Positions 24,141 through 36,300 of a DNA stretch of 64,000 nt are shown piece after piece. The stretch spans positions 593,325 to 657,324 of the forward strand of contig CAJNOI010000003.1 in the NCBI GenBank assembly GCA_905250115.1, read 5' to 3'. The stretch is from Adineta steineri (taxonomy: Eukaryota > Rotifera > Eurotatoria > Adinetida > Adinetidae). The translations under genes were made by a program, and so were the position numbers. The notes under the pieces are model-generated. The model was given only the letters and a program-made list of their open reading frames with translations. It was not told where the DNA came from and searched no databases. Each line of letters opens with the position of its first letter. Within the stretch, counting starts at the first letter, position 1.

Positions 24141-25757
24141 TTAATGCATGACCGTTCGGTAATATACTGAACATTCGTTATATCCATATAGTGTTATCCA
24201 TCGTCGTAATCGATCGGATAGATGATCTTTTAGTTTTTCTTGTGTATCATCTCCTAGATGTATTAATGAACCTCTCAATTTTTGATAACATAAATTTTTT
24301 AATTTTTGTGGATTTTTTATATCAATAAATGTCTTGATTAATTCTACTGTTTGTGAATCTAGACGACTTTTAAATAAATCAAATTGCGTTCGAAATTCAC
24401 TTGGATATCCGCATTGAATAACTCGACATATGTATAAAATTATTCTTGGATTAAGTTGATTTATCGATTGATCAAAAGGTAGATCTATATACATACCATA
24501 ATCAAGTAGTATAAATGGAATTTTTGAAGGGTAGTGTCTAAGTAAATTACTGATTCCAAACTGTACCTTATTCATATTTTCTATACGAGCACCTTCTCGC
24601 ACAAGAAATGTAAATGTATGTTCCATAGAATGAAGATTACATGTTTGATTGACAATGACAGAGGTAAGTGCATGATTTAAATTATGATTATGAGTTAATT
24701 GTTTAAGATAATTAGAATATGTTGGGATCGAATTCGAAGGGAAATAACTAAATAATTCTTCAAAATTCATCTCAAATAACGGATCATTTTTTCTTAAATA
24801 ATTTAGTAGAATAATTCGAAGTGGAAGACAATAAAGTGATTTAAGTATTGTCTTAACAGGTGTATCACATTTATTACCTAATTTATGAAGCATTGAAAAT
24901 TTCGAAAGAATATCTGAAGCATGTGGACATTGATCGATTAAATCTTTTTCCATTTCTGTTATATCATTCGATAGAATTTTTGTTGAATATCCAATTGGGT
25001 CATGTTGACATTGACCACATAATAAATGCATTAAATATGAACGATTCCATTGATCACATTGAAGTAATACTGATTGATCATTAATATTCGATAAATAATT
25101 ATCAATTAATATTTGACATTTATTATTTGAATTTAAATGAAAGAAAAGCATTAAGGGTGTAACACGATGATTTCCGTAACATGTAAATAATATATTAATA
25201 TCTTTTTTTATATTTAATAAATATTCAATAACTATTTCATCGCCAGTTTTATAATGTTCGAAGAGAATTATTAATAACCATGATAAATATTCTGGATCAT
25301 GTCGAAGATTTTTTTCAATTAAAACTGATAAACATCGCATTAATTGATCGGTATTTGAACATGTATGAAGAAATCGAATTAAATCATAAGTTTGTATAGG
25401 AAGTTGTATCGATGATTGAAATGGTAAATGTAAAATTTTTTCAAATAAATCAAAATTCACATCATGAATAGCATTGACTAATTTAGAGACAATTATATTC
25501 GATAATTCTTTAGACGTTACACGTGAGTTTTTCGAAATTATATCAAATATATCAGCCATATACTTTTCATCAAGTATTGTTGGTAATAAATTAAAATATC
25601 CATCAATACACCATGATCGCTCATCTTTCTTTTGTAAACATGATGTGAATTCTTTTACCTGTTTATGAACAATTAAGGATTCAATAAAATCTTTACGAGA
25701 TATTGTTATTGGTGGTTGAATAGTCTTCTTAGAAAACCACGAGGTAATACGCTGCAT
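24141..25757 (-). CDS. Single-exon ankyrin-like protein with SOCS-box-like C-terminus
   Basis: One uninterrupted frame of 538 aa starts at ATG 25757 and stops at 24141-24143. Helical pairs resembling degenerate ankyrin repeats run through residues about 60-450 (for example VTPLMLFFHLNSNNKCQILI and YLMHLLCGQ). The last 55 residues (LKNLCYQKLRG...LKDHLSDRLRRWITLYGY) have the spacing of an ASB-type SOCS box. That box recruits elongin B/C and a cullin-5 ubiquitin ligase. The target would be read by the repeat region and is unknown. It is unusual here in having no introns among neighbours with many, so it may be a retrocopy or simply compact. The first residues (MQRITSWFSKK) could bind membrane, but there is no signal peptide. 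Confidence 0.55.
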   Translation of the reverse strand: MQRITSWFSKKTIQPPITISRKDFIESLIVHKQVKEFTSCLQKKDERSWCIDGYFNLLPTILDEKYMADIFDIISKNSRVTSKELSNIIVSKLVNAIHDVNFDLFEKILHLPFQSSIQLPIQTYDLIRFLHTCSNTDQLMRCLSVLIEKNLRHDPEYLSWLLIILFEHYKTGDEIVIEYLLNIKKDINILFTCYGNHRVTPLMLFFHLNSNNKCQILIDNYLSNINDQSVLLQCDQWNRSYLMHLLCGQCQHDPIGYSTKILSNDITEMEKDLIDQCPHASDILSKFSMLHKLGNKCDTPVKTILKSLYCLPLRIILLNYLRKNDPLFEMNFEELFSYFPSNSIPTYSNYLKQLTHNHNLNHALTSVIVNQTCNLHSMEHTFTFLVREGARIENMNKVQFGISNLLRHYPSKIPFILLDYGMYIDLPFDQSINQLNPRIILYICRVIQCGYPSEFRTQFDLFKSRLDSQTVELIKTFIDIKNPQKLKNLCYQKLRGSLIHLGDDTQEKLKDHLSDRLRRWITLYGYNECSVYYRTVMH

Positions 25758-25931
25758 ATTTAGTTAAATTATACATACACTTTTATGTATTTATATAGAT
25801 TATTTTCTTTAGCATTGAGTAATAACTACCTATGACACGTCAATATGTTGACGTTGTAACGAAGGTGACTCATTATGAAAGTAGAAAATAAAGAAAAAAA
25901 TGATTCATGAGTTAGAAGTTTAACAATTTAT

Positions 25932-28335
25932 TTATTTTTTTTTAGATGATTTTTTTCGTTGAGCTTTCAAAACAGCTGATGTTACATTAGGAGAAGTAGT
26001 TGGAAAAGCTGAAACAACAGGTTTAGCAGATGCAGTTTCTTCTACTACTTCAACCATTTCGAATTTTGCTCGAGTACCAAATCGTGAACGAACTAAAAAA
26101 GAAAAAGAAAAACTTATAAATCTAGGTCATAGATATCCTATCTTTGCTTATAGAATCTTATCCAGGGATGACGCGACTGGCGAGGGGGGTGTCAGGGGTT
26201 GACACCCATCCCCCCAATCTTCGAAAATCTCTATTTTTTGGTCAACAAAATCGGCAAATCTTCTTAGGTTTTTGATCAAAGATGATGCTACACCCTGCCA
26301 AAAATTCAAAAAATTTCGCTACCCTCCTCCCCCAATGTTGACTGACTCGCGCCACCCCTGGTCTTATCTATAAACTTTGTTACTATTCAGATTTTATCAA
26401 AGAATAAAGTATTTCGTTCATCTCTAAGTGATATTAGTGTAGATATTATCATACCATTTGCATTTTCGGTACAATCCCATATTTGTAAACCTTTAGATTG
26501 TCCACCAATAGCAAATGTAAATGGAAAATCTGGATTGGCAATACATGTATTGATTTGACCCTACGAAAAATAATAATGATTTTAAATAATAGAAAATAAT
26601 TTCATATTACTGTTTGAAATTGTCGTTCGGCAATAAATGTAACACCTCCATTTTCAATATCCCATATTTTAACAGTTTCATCAAAGGATGCTGTTACGAG
26701 AAAACCTGGTACTGTTGGACTTAAACATAAACCTAAATATTCAAATGAATATTTTAATTTATTGATCTTTTAAAATCTTCTTACCTGTTACGGCACTATC
26801 ATGAGCGGATAAACTAAAAACAGGTACTGTTGTTTGTCGAATATCCATAGCATAAACATAACCATTTTCAGTTGATGCCTAGTAATGAAAAATATTTTCT
26901 TAAAAACAATCATTTTTCTATTTTTACTAAATATTGATTCGAATCAAATATATTCCATGTAACTCGTTCAATATCAGAATCAAATGTCCATCGATGTTGA
27001 CTTGATTTATTATTTGCATCACGACAATCAACTAAACATACAGTTTTATCTGCTGAACCGGAAAGTAAATTTTGTGGTTCAGTTGGATGCCAACATATTG
27101 ATTGAATCTAATAAAAGAAAACAAAATATTTTATGTAACAAAAAAATTCATTAGATTCATCTTAGCACTTACCAACCTGTTTTTCGTGTATTTTATCTAA
27201 ATGTAAAGCCATTTTCATTTGACTTAAATCCCATAAGGCAACAGTTGCATCAGCAGAACTTGATGCAATTATTTGTCGGACAAGTTTGTTCCATGATAAA
27301 TCAAGTACTGCAGCATCATGACCTTCACCTGATTTACTGTTTGTTTTCTATTGAATCAAAAGAAGAATGTTATTAATCTGATTTGTTTCTTTTCGCAACA
27401 AACTTTGGAAGATTTTTTCGATTTTTTCTTCTTTGATTTTTTTCCAAATGTATATAATGGTTCCATTTGATCAACAAGATCAACATCAAATAATTCAATC
27501 ATACCTTCCATACTTCCTACTGCAACATAATTACCTAGAAAAACGAAACAGAATACAAAATATGTTACATTTTTAGAATTAAACCTGTATTTCCATCATT
27601 GATATCATAATCAAACCATGTTAAACATAATGGCATATTCAACATTAATATATCATGATGTACGTAGAGATAACCTTCTTTATCATTGTATACTAAAGTA
27701 TTTACATGTTGAAAATGAAATTATATGCATATATATTAAAATTTACCATAAACTTCAAGACTAGAAGTATCATCTTCAATATGTGCAGCAACGATAAGAT
27801 TATCATCTGGTCGAATGAGAAAATCTTCGGCATCTGAATCTTCACCCTAAATATATCATATTTTATATGATTAAAACAACAAAATGAAGAAAATTTACAT
27901 CATCTTTTATTTCAAGTAAAGGATCATCACGATTAGAAGCATACATGCCAATAGGACCTACACCGGGTATGATAACATTATCTTCATCGTCGGCTGTAAT
28001 TAAAAAAAGAATACGAATGAAAATTTAGAAATTCTTTGTATATTTACGATCTTCATCATCTTTCTCAACATCCATCTCAACATCTTTTGTTTTGTGTTCA
28101 TCATCATCATCATCATGGTCGCTACAATATTTACGAATTTTATTTTTAATTATTTAAATAATAAAATTTACCCGCTTTTATCAATCATACTATTAAGTTC
28201 TTCTTCATCTGGCATAAACTAAAATATTTAAAGTAATAAAATATAGACGAATAAACTAGAGAAATAAAGTACTTTAATTGGAGTTGCTTTGGCAGCCCCA
28301 CGTTTAACCCACGCGACTGATGATAGGATATCCAT
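25932..28335 (-). CDS. PWP1: PWP1-like WD40 protein (periodic tryptophan protein 1)
   Basis: The gene has about ten exons on the minus strand, with short introns. It starts [21 protein letters not shown], the conserved PWP1 start (VAWVxRGxAKxxP), and [11 protein letters not shown] follows directly. An acidic region comes next ([24 protein letters not shown]), then WD40 repeats. Visible repeat cores include [31 protein letters not shown] and [16 protein letters not shown]; the last repeat ends [12 protein letters not shown]. The C-terminus is lysine-rich ([11 protein letters not shown]). PWP1 is a nucleolar or chromatin-linked ribosome-biogenesis factor. The ATG directly abuts an AG acceptor-like site (28337-28336). 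One intron carries the 200-bp element at 26162-26361. Confidence 0.9.
26162..26361. mobile_element. 200-bp MITE with inverted ends and a TCTTAT target duplication
   Basis: The left end CCAGGGATGACGCGACTG and the reverse-complemented right end CCAGGGGTGGCGCGAGTC match at 14 of 18 positions. TCTTAT occurs immediately outside both ends (26156-26161 and 26362-26367). That is a clean 6-bp target-site duplication around an element of exactly 200 bp. GC content is higher than that of the host gene, with G runs and C runs near the two ends. There is no coding capacity. It sits inside an intron of the PWP1-like gene, so it should be spliced out. The duplication marks it as a transposon insertion; the superfamily is not clear. 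Confidence 0.85.
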
Positions 28336-29252
28336 CTAGAATACAATCATAAATATTAATATAGAGTTTTCAAAAAAACGAATAAGACTATTTTGCATTT
28401 AAATCAAGTCAATTCTATGCCATTACAAAAGTTAGTTTTGATTCATACAAGTATCAATAATGGATTTCGATGTGAATCGAAAAGTTTATCCAGGGGTGTT
28501 ACATTCTAAATCTTTGCAATAGCAGTAGTAATCATACACACACCTTCAAGATTAACTAATTTTATTTTAAGTGAATCACTATCCCTACTGAAAGGATAAA
28601 TCGCCAATGAGAATGTAAAGTAGCCTCTCTGATGGAGTGTAACTGGTACATAGAGAAGCGTCGCTGTCATACATACGAGAAATATAAGATTTCTTGAATC
28701 AGTACCTAAGACGAGTTAATTAAATTTTTAAACAATAAAATAATTATTTTTCACAACGAGAAACGCTTTTATTTTTATTGCGTATAATAATAATATTAAT
28801 GATAATATTCATAATAATAAAGAGAGAGAAGAAGAAAAAAAAACGACAAAGAAAAATTGAAATAAACATTTTACATAAAACATGTAAGTGCCCACAAAAA
28901 AAAATTTAAAATAAAATTGACATACGTAGATATGAGTAAAATAAAAGAGATATCCTGAAAGACATATATCGTTTCTCTTTTTTTTTGTATTATTTTTCCT
29001 TTTTGTCTACAATAAAATGGAAATCAAAAAAAAAACAATTCTTTATTCATACTTATGGCTTTCTTTTTCGCGCTTATATTGCACTTAGGGAAGGTCAGCA
29101 AGAAAAAAAAAACAAGACGAACAAACAACAAAGATTGTACTAAAAATAATCGTCATATTGTCTACAACAATAAATGAGAAACGAAACAAAACAAAACAAA
29201 AAATAAATAAATATGTATATATTCATAAAGACTTTTTCATTCATTCATTCAT
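28336..29252. other. Intergenic stretch
   Basis: About 900 bp. The segment 28440-28700 is somewhat less AT-rich and has no open frame. The rest holds purine/pyrimidine tracts (GAGAGAGAAGAAG near 28823) and ATTC tandem copies near 29238-29256. No gene was recognised. Confidence 0.45.
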
Positions 29253-31624
29253 TTATTCATCATTCAAATTGTCAACCGCATCATCATAATCACTGGTGTC
29301 ACTACTATTATTACTGCTTGAAGATAATGGATTTGAATTTTGATGATCTCTAGAAGAAATAAAAAAAACATCGTAATACAAGTAATCTATATCAAATGTA
29401 AAATTCAATTAGAGAGAAAAATGTTAATTGTTCAATTAAGGAAATATAAAACGAGCGTTTTTGTTCTTATTCATTGATTGTTCTAGTTGACCTGGCACAG
29501 TTCAAGAAAATGATATACATGAATAATTCTTAAAATAATCATGTTCTGTCTATACAAATCAACACGAACTTTAACATTATTAGATAATCTATGTTGCAAT
29601 TGTCTTTTGCTACGATTCTGAAAACGTTTTTAATAATAAATCATCGGTTAAGTATGTCAAACGAGTAAAATCAATTTATAACAAAAAGATCAAAGTACAA
29701 CGGAAATGATCCGATAGAAATAGGTTTAGATCTAACGAAGTAAAAATAACTAACTTACTCTTCTGTAATATTTGCTGTATTTATATCAGTTTCATTTTGA
29801 ATATCTTTTTCTACTGTTAGATTTGATTGTTTTTGATTTTCTTCAATATTCTTATTAAGAATACGTTTAACTTTAGTTGATTTACGTGCTTTTGGTTGCT
29901 CATGTCCTTTACTACGTTTTGGTATGACTTTTGAATCAACATGATTATCATTAGTTGTTGTTGTTGGTTTAGAATGTGAATTTTGCTGTTTGATTTGTGT
30001 TGATGTACTTAATGCATTGAACATATCAGATACACAAGTTTGATGAGTTTTTGATTTTGATAATAATTCTGAATTATTCGGATTAATTATTTGTTGTCCT
30101 AAAGTTGGAAAAGCATTTTCATCATCAAGAGCATATGGAGCTGATTCAATTTCATTGGATTGTTCCGTAAATGATGTTGATTCTTCTTTTATTTTATTTT
30201 TACGTTTTAAACGTCGATGTTGATGTTTTGTTTGAATAAAACCATCATCTTTAATATCATTAAGTTTAGTATTATTATTATGTTCAATTATTGGAGGATC
30301 ACTATTTGTTAATGATGAGGAACGTTGTTGTTGTTGTTGTTCATCTTGAGAATTTATTTTGGAAGCACGATTTGGTGATTTACTTATAGTTGGTTGGAGA
30401 TTCGGTATTTTATTAGATAATTTTCGTTCATTATTTATTGATAATTTATTATTAAATGAACGACTTCGATCAGATCGTTGATCTTGAGATGGAGCAATCG
30501 ATTGTGGAGAAGTTGAACGACGACGTGATGCAGATACAATTTCATTCCAAGATGATGCCGATCTACAATAAAAAAGAGATTAGAAAATTTATATTTTTTG
30601 TTGATTAATTTTACTTTGTATTCAATGATGCAATTGATTGTGTTGGAGTTTTATTATCAGATTGTTGATTATTATTAATAGGAAGACTTGGAAAGTCTTC
30701 TGGTCGAAATTCAAATGGAGTTCCATCTTCATTGATATGATCTGATTGTCGATAATCATTATTCTCATGATTATAATAATCAAAATGATCTTTTCGATGT
30801 TCATCATGTTGTTGTTGTTGCTGTTGTTGCTGATGTTGTTGTTGTGATGAACGTGGTAAATAACCTCTTGATCTTGATGATGAATGGTAATAATTATTAT
30901 AATCATGTTGATGATATGACGATGGTATTCGTTTACTATTTGATGGATTTCCTCGTCCAGAATTTGATACATATGATGAACCATTTCGACGATTATTATA
31001 ATCATAATAAGAATTTCTATTATTCGGATTTCCATTTCCGCGATTACCACCACCACCGCCACGAGATGATGGACGATATGTTGTATGTTGTTGACGAAAT
31101 GAAGATGGCCTTTGTGGTTGAGATGATGAGATTCGATTTGATTTATTCATTTGATTTGGTTGTTGAATTGAAAAATTAATTAATGGTTGTTCACAATAAT
31201 CAATTGGATAAAATGCATTTACTTGTTCATTTGGCGAATAAATTATTTGTGGACCTGGATAATATCCTGCTGGTGAATTTGTTGTTGGTAAAAGAACAAT
31301 TTGAGATGTTGAATTTGATGATGAATTACCATTCAAAGAAGATGATTGTTGAATATTTGCACATGAATCAATATGAAATTGTTGTTGTTGTGATGGTTGG
31401 ATATGAAATTCAATTTCAGGAAATTGTATATTATCTGTTCCTTTTGAATTTGTTACCAACATTGGATATATTGCTTGAACCATTAATGGTTGTTGATCCG
31501 AAGGATATATAGATGCAACTGTATTTTCATCAACATATAATGGAATGCTTATTGATGAATTTTGTACTAATGGTACAAATTCTTTTGCTTCAGGTGATAA
31601 ACCTGATGATGGTGATGTAGTCAT
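29253..31624 (-). CDS. PAM2-motif protein resembling the N-terminal half of SECIS-binding protein 2, no L7Ae domain seen
   Basis: Three exons (31624-30615, 30562-29759, 29349-29253) join in frame to about 636 aa. The start is the ATG at 31624. At residues about 8-18 lies LSPEAKEFVP, a PAM2-type motif that binds the MLLE domain of poly(A)-binding protein. A Q/N/S-rich stretch, an RG-rich patch (RPSSRGGGGGNRGN) and two FPxL-type segments follow (PEDFPSLP, DENAFPTLG). A basic block (QPKARKSTKVKRILNKNIEEN) and a short acidic end (SDTSDYDDAVDNLNDE) finish it. The order PAM2-like, FPxL, FPxL, [small helix MFNALS], PKAKK-x-T-x-x-K-[KR]-I-[IL] and acidic DD stretch is the order in vertebrate SBP2. 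The SECIS-binding/L7Ae domain that should come next is missing. It could equally be another PAM2 low-complexity RNA regulator. Confidence 0.6.
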
Positions 31625-32255
31625 ATTTTGTTGTAATAAGAAGACAGAAGAAAACAAAATAATATTTTTATTGTTTATTTATTGAAAATAAATAAAATAA
31701 ACACATGTTGATGAAGATAATTGATTAATTTGTAGTTAATTAAACCGCATGCATGATAACGAAAATTAGCGGCTTATCTAAAAGATTGAAATGCTTGATA
31801 AGAAAAAAGAAACTTTCGACATTAGATAGATTTCTTTTCTTTTGATTGATCTTTAAATGGAGGAGGAAAAATTATGATGGTATTTCATGGATTAATATGA
31901 TAAAATAATAAGAAGAAAAATATTTAAATCCAATATTTTTTGAATAGAAAAAACGAAATAAAAATTATTTATGATATTTTATAATCAATTCGGAAAATAA
32001 TTTTATTTCACATTGATTGTGGCGACAAGAAGAAAAATTTAATATTTGAAAATAATATAAAATTAATCGTTTAAAATCGAAATTATGAAATAAAAAATTT
32101 TATTTATTTATTTTTATTATTTTCTTCGCCCACATATATTGATGAATGGTATAATAATTCGGCCAATCTTTACAAGGTTTGTGTTATTAATAACACCAAG
32201 AGTTCAACTTCAACTTACGATCGAACTTCGTTTTCAGAGAAAAAAAAAGAAACAT
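31625..32255. other. Bidirectional promoter region between divergent genes
   Basis: About 630 bp separate the minus-strand PAM2 gene and the plus-strand proteasome gene. It is very AT-rich. TTTTCAG at 32231-32237 is an acceptor-like site 18 nt before the proteasome ATG. No gene was seen. Confidence 0.5.
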
Positions 32256-33371
32256 ATGGCTTTAGCAAGCGTACTTGGTTTCAAATCAAATGAAACATTC
32301 AATCGATCACTTCAATGTGAAAAAACCGATGCCAATATTGATGAGATCTGTCCAAAATTGAATATTGAAAATATAGCTCAATTTATTACTTTACCACCAT
32401 ATGCTGATGTAAGGTTTTTGTTTAGTTTTATTATTATTATCTATTTATTTTATTTGTAGCCGGCTAAATATTTAAAAATGGTTAATGAAAGTGTTGATCG
32501 TGTTCGAATTCAATTTCTCAAAGGAACAACAACATTAGCATTTAAATTTCGTAATGGTGTTATAGTTGCTGTTGACAGTCGTGCAACTGCCGGTGGTTTT
32601 ATTGGTTTGTTTTATTTTGAACTTTAAGAAAAAAAGAGTCTGAATTTATATTTCATTTTTTTAGCATCGGGTGAAGTAAAAAAAGTAATTGAAATCAATC
32701 CTTATTTATTGGGAACAATGGCTGGTGGTGCTGCTGATTGCGCTTTTTGGGAACGAGTACTTGCACGTCATTGTCGTATTTATGAACTACGTAATAAAGA
32801 AAAAATTTCTGTTGCTGCTGCCTCAAAAATTCTCGTCAATATGATCTTTGAATATCGTGGTATGGGCTTATCTATGGGTACAATGATTGTCGGCTGGGAT
32901 AAACGAGTATGTTTAAGAAATTAACAAAAATAAAGTATTTTTCTTTCTGTGATTAAATTAGGGTCCTGGTTTATATATGGTATCCGATGATGGTGAACGA
33001 ATTACTGATAATATGTTCTCTGTTGGTAGTGGTTCTATATACGCATACAGTATTCTTGATGCTTCTTACAAGTAAGTTTATCGATCGAAAGAAAATATCT
33101 CTTTGAGATTTGTATATTATAGATATGAAATGAGTACAAACGATGCTATTGATCTTGCTCGTCGTGCTATTGTGCATGCTGCACATCGTGATGCAGCATC
33201 AGGCAACATCGTTCGAAGTATATATAATTTTTCTTTATTTAATAATCACATTAACATCTTTCGCTATTCTTAGTTTATCATATGAAAGAAACTGGCTGGG
33301 AAAAGATCGAAGAAAAAGATACAAACGATTATATGTATCAATATCGCGAAGATAAGACAATGAACTTTTAA
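32256..33371 (+). CDS. PSMB5: 20S proteasome subunit beta type-5 (chymotrypsin-like)
   Basis: Six exons (32256-32408, 32460-32604, 32665-32906, 32962-33071, 33123-33217, 33274-33371) give about 280 aa. The propeptide is roughly 73 residues and ends at LKG|TTTLAF, so the catalytic N-terminal threonine is near residue 74. The mature chain has [24 protein letters not shown]. The conserved Asp17, Lys33 and specificity-pocket residues ([27 protein letters not shown]) identify beta-5. C-terminal blocks [14 protein letters not shown] and [19 protein letters not shown] also fit. It acts in the proteasome core in cytosol and nucleus. The start MALASVLGF was chosen because it begins the family's usual propeptide and lies just after an acceptor-like TTTTCAG. 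A decayed copy of its last exon lies about 1.3 kb downstream. Confidence 0.95.
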
Positions 33372-36300
33372 ACGATGATACGATCATTCAACTCTTAAAC
33401 ACTAGACTGCTATGTTGTTATTTTTTTTCTTTCTTTTATTTCAATCACGAAATGTGAATAAAAACATATAAACGTATAGAATAACTTTTGTGTCGAAAAC
33501 ATCCATACCAATACTAAAATATTACTTGTATAGAATCAACTTACTGCTTCATTATTTATTAATGAATCTGAAATTTGATGAATATGTCACGTACTATGAT
33601 AATTTATAACCTAATAATATCATTTTGATGATTGTCATATTATCCTTTGAACTTCTGCAAGAAAAAACAGAATAACAAGCATCTTTTTAAAATATGATAC
33701 AATGATGGTAGGCATTTTCAACAGATGTTATGATAATTGATGAATGTGACTACGACAACAATTAACTAAAAAGACAATGATGTCACAAGTATTAAATTGA
33801 TAACGTTGTTGAATTGTCTGCGAAGAATAATTTAAGAAGTACACATTTTTCATGTGTTTAATTGAATTATTTATAACTCAATTAGTTTAATGTAAAGAAA
33901 AATGTTTCTTATTGTGCTGAGAACATTATTGCAACTATGTAGATATCACAAGTTAAGTCAACGACTACGACTATTAAAAATAAAATCTTATAAGGATTGT
34001 AATGACTCTGTGACAACCAATAAATAGATTATTGAACGTTATATTCAGAGAGGTATATGTGAGGAGCGAAGCGAATGAATGTTTCTCGGAAAAATAAGTT
34101 GTGTAATCGCTAAAGCTTTTCATACTCTATTTAATGAAGTATTGTTCGATTTCTTTTCATCTATTCTAATAGTGTAGAAATTTATTTTGTTTTATCGATG
34201 TGTCATTACGTAATAATAATTAAAACTTATTCAGAAAAGTGATTCTGGAATATCTTTCAATCAATCGTATCAATTGAAAATAATATTTTTCTGAAAAACT
34301 GAATTTTATATTGTTTATCAAAATAGAGCTCCATAATTTGGCTTTCAAATTACCAACATCAATTTGCACTGAATACGATAACCTATAAGTAAAAATAAAC
34401 TATTAAAGAACAAACAGAGTAAGGTCGTTTGAAACTGATATTAGCAGCATAAGAACGGATATTTGATGAAACTGAAAGTATCATAGAGGTAGGAGGATAC
34501 TAATTGAAATCTAAATTGCTTAATTTCCGTTTTTTTTTAAATGTAAACTGAGATGTACTATTAGCTGTTGATTTTTTGAAAGTGTATCAAGTATTGAAAA
34601 CTAAAAATAAAACTGATTAAAGAAAAAAACATAAATGATTATATTCATCAATATCGCAAAGACAAGACAAGAATATCATGATCATTTAAGTGTTCTATTG
34701 TTATTTTAATTCAGAAGTTAATCGAAAATTTTGCTTTTTCTTTGTATATAATGAATCATAATAAAGCTGAAGTATTTTTAGATGTTAATTAATGTAAAAA
34801 GTGGTGCATTAATCTCATGATATTCTATAAAACATAAATTATATATATCTTTACATGTAGGTCTGTTCATAACTTTATTGAGTACATGTCATACTGATAT
34901 AGACAGTTGAACTTGACTTTACGGTAATTTGTAAAACAATAATCTATTTTAGTTGTAGGTGAATTTAATCGGAATGTGCGTCATGCACATGTTCATTTTA
35001 AGAATATGATATATGGTATCATAATTAATGTATGTTCATCAAATAACAATTCAACGGGAAAGAAAATATTCTATTTATTGTCTTAATTGTCCTTCAAATG
35101 CGTTAGATTCTTGCAAGTCACGTAGAGAAAACAAACAACTTCGCTTCTTTTCTTCTTCTTTTTGATGTTAATTTTTTCTTTAAATTGTCGTTACTTTTCC
35201 TTATCCTAAGACATATGGTTATTAGCATGCTGCTTGTGAGAAAAAAAAGAAACTAATTATTTATTGGTGAATACTACTTAGGTTTTCATAGCAGGTAAGA
35301 ATTAATTATTGATTGACTTAGAAATGAATAGATCTCAACAGAAATAGTTTTGAACTCGTCTCATAATTTTCTACGTAATATAGACGCGCACCCAAGAACT
35401 CTGAGAATAATTTATTAATTTTCCATATTTGATGATAAACTATTTGAGAGCAATCGCTTGTATGTACTGAGGAGATGAAACAGTAGTAGTAGGAAGATGT
35501 TTCAAACTGTATTATATGCAGGTTTTTAAGTAAAAATCATTCTATCTTCGCTAATTACAGAGTGGTTGTTTGCTCTATTTATAATAAACGGATTATTTCT
35601 TTTACTTCTTGCACTTTCATGAAGTGTCATAAGTCATTTACTCGCTATCTTTAACAATCATCATTTAATTAAAATGTAATCTCGTGACAATACAACTCGA
35701 TCCTACTTTATGCTCATCACACATAAATTTTTATATTTTCTAGTTTAAACAAAACAACAAAATAGAAATTATCTAGAATAACATTTATTAACCTCGACAA
35801 TTTTTTTATATACCGGTAAGAAAATCAATGATTATTTCATTCACATATCTACCGCAAATTTAAATACTGTTTAATTTTTGTATTCTGTGAACAGTGTTTT
35901 TCTCTTAGCATGTAATTGTCCTTAACTTTTCCCGATATACATCAACAACAAAAAAAAGTCATGACCTATATGATAACACGGCAGAGAAATAATTGAGCTA
36001 ATTTTATATCAGATAAAAAACATGGTAGTTTTTTTCCTATAAATTAATGACATAAAAATATAATAGAAATAATTTTTTACTTTTATTGCGGAGTAAGAAA
36101 TATTAGAAGGTGAGTAATATGAGACATTTAGATACATGTAATGCGTCTCATTAATGTTATTATTCAGCAAAAATTCATTGTTTAGAAGTCTTAGATATTA
36201 TCTCCTAAATGAATTCGTTTCTATAGACAGATATACAAGCTAAGTAATTCATATGAATGATCGTAGGTGTCAAACAATTAGATAGAATGAATAAATCATA

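Noticed and set aside
28440-28700. Segment with CCAGGGGTG near 28491, similar to the 26.2-kb element's end
   Set aside because: Only a 9-10 base match and no matching second end or duplication, so I do not call a second copy.
30622-31179. Open frames of 100-146 codons on both strands rich in Ile/Met/His within the SBP2-like gene
   Set aside because: They are out-of-frame shadows of the Asn/Gln/Ser-rich coding exon and have no independent protein character.
31625-31657. Upstream TTG-initiated extension of the PAM2 protein
   Set aside because: The extension has no ATG; the ATG at 31624 places the PAM2 motif near the N-terminus as expected.
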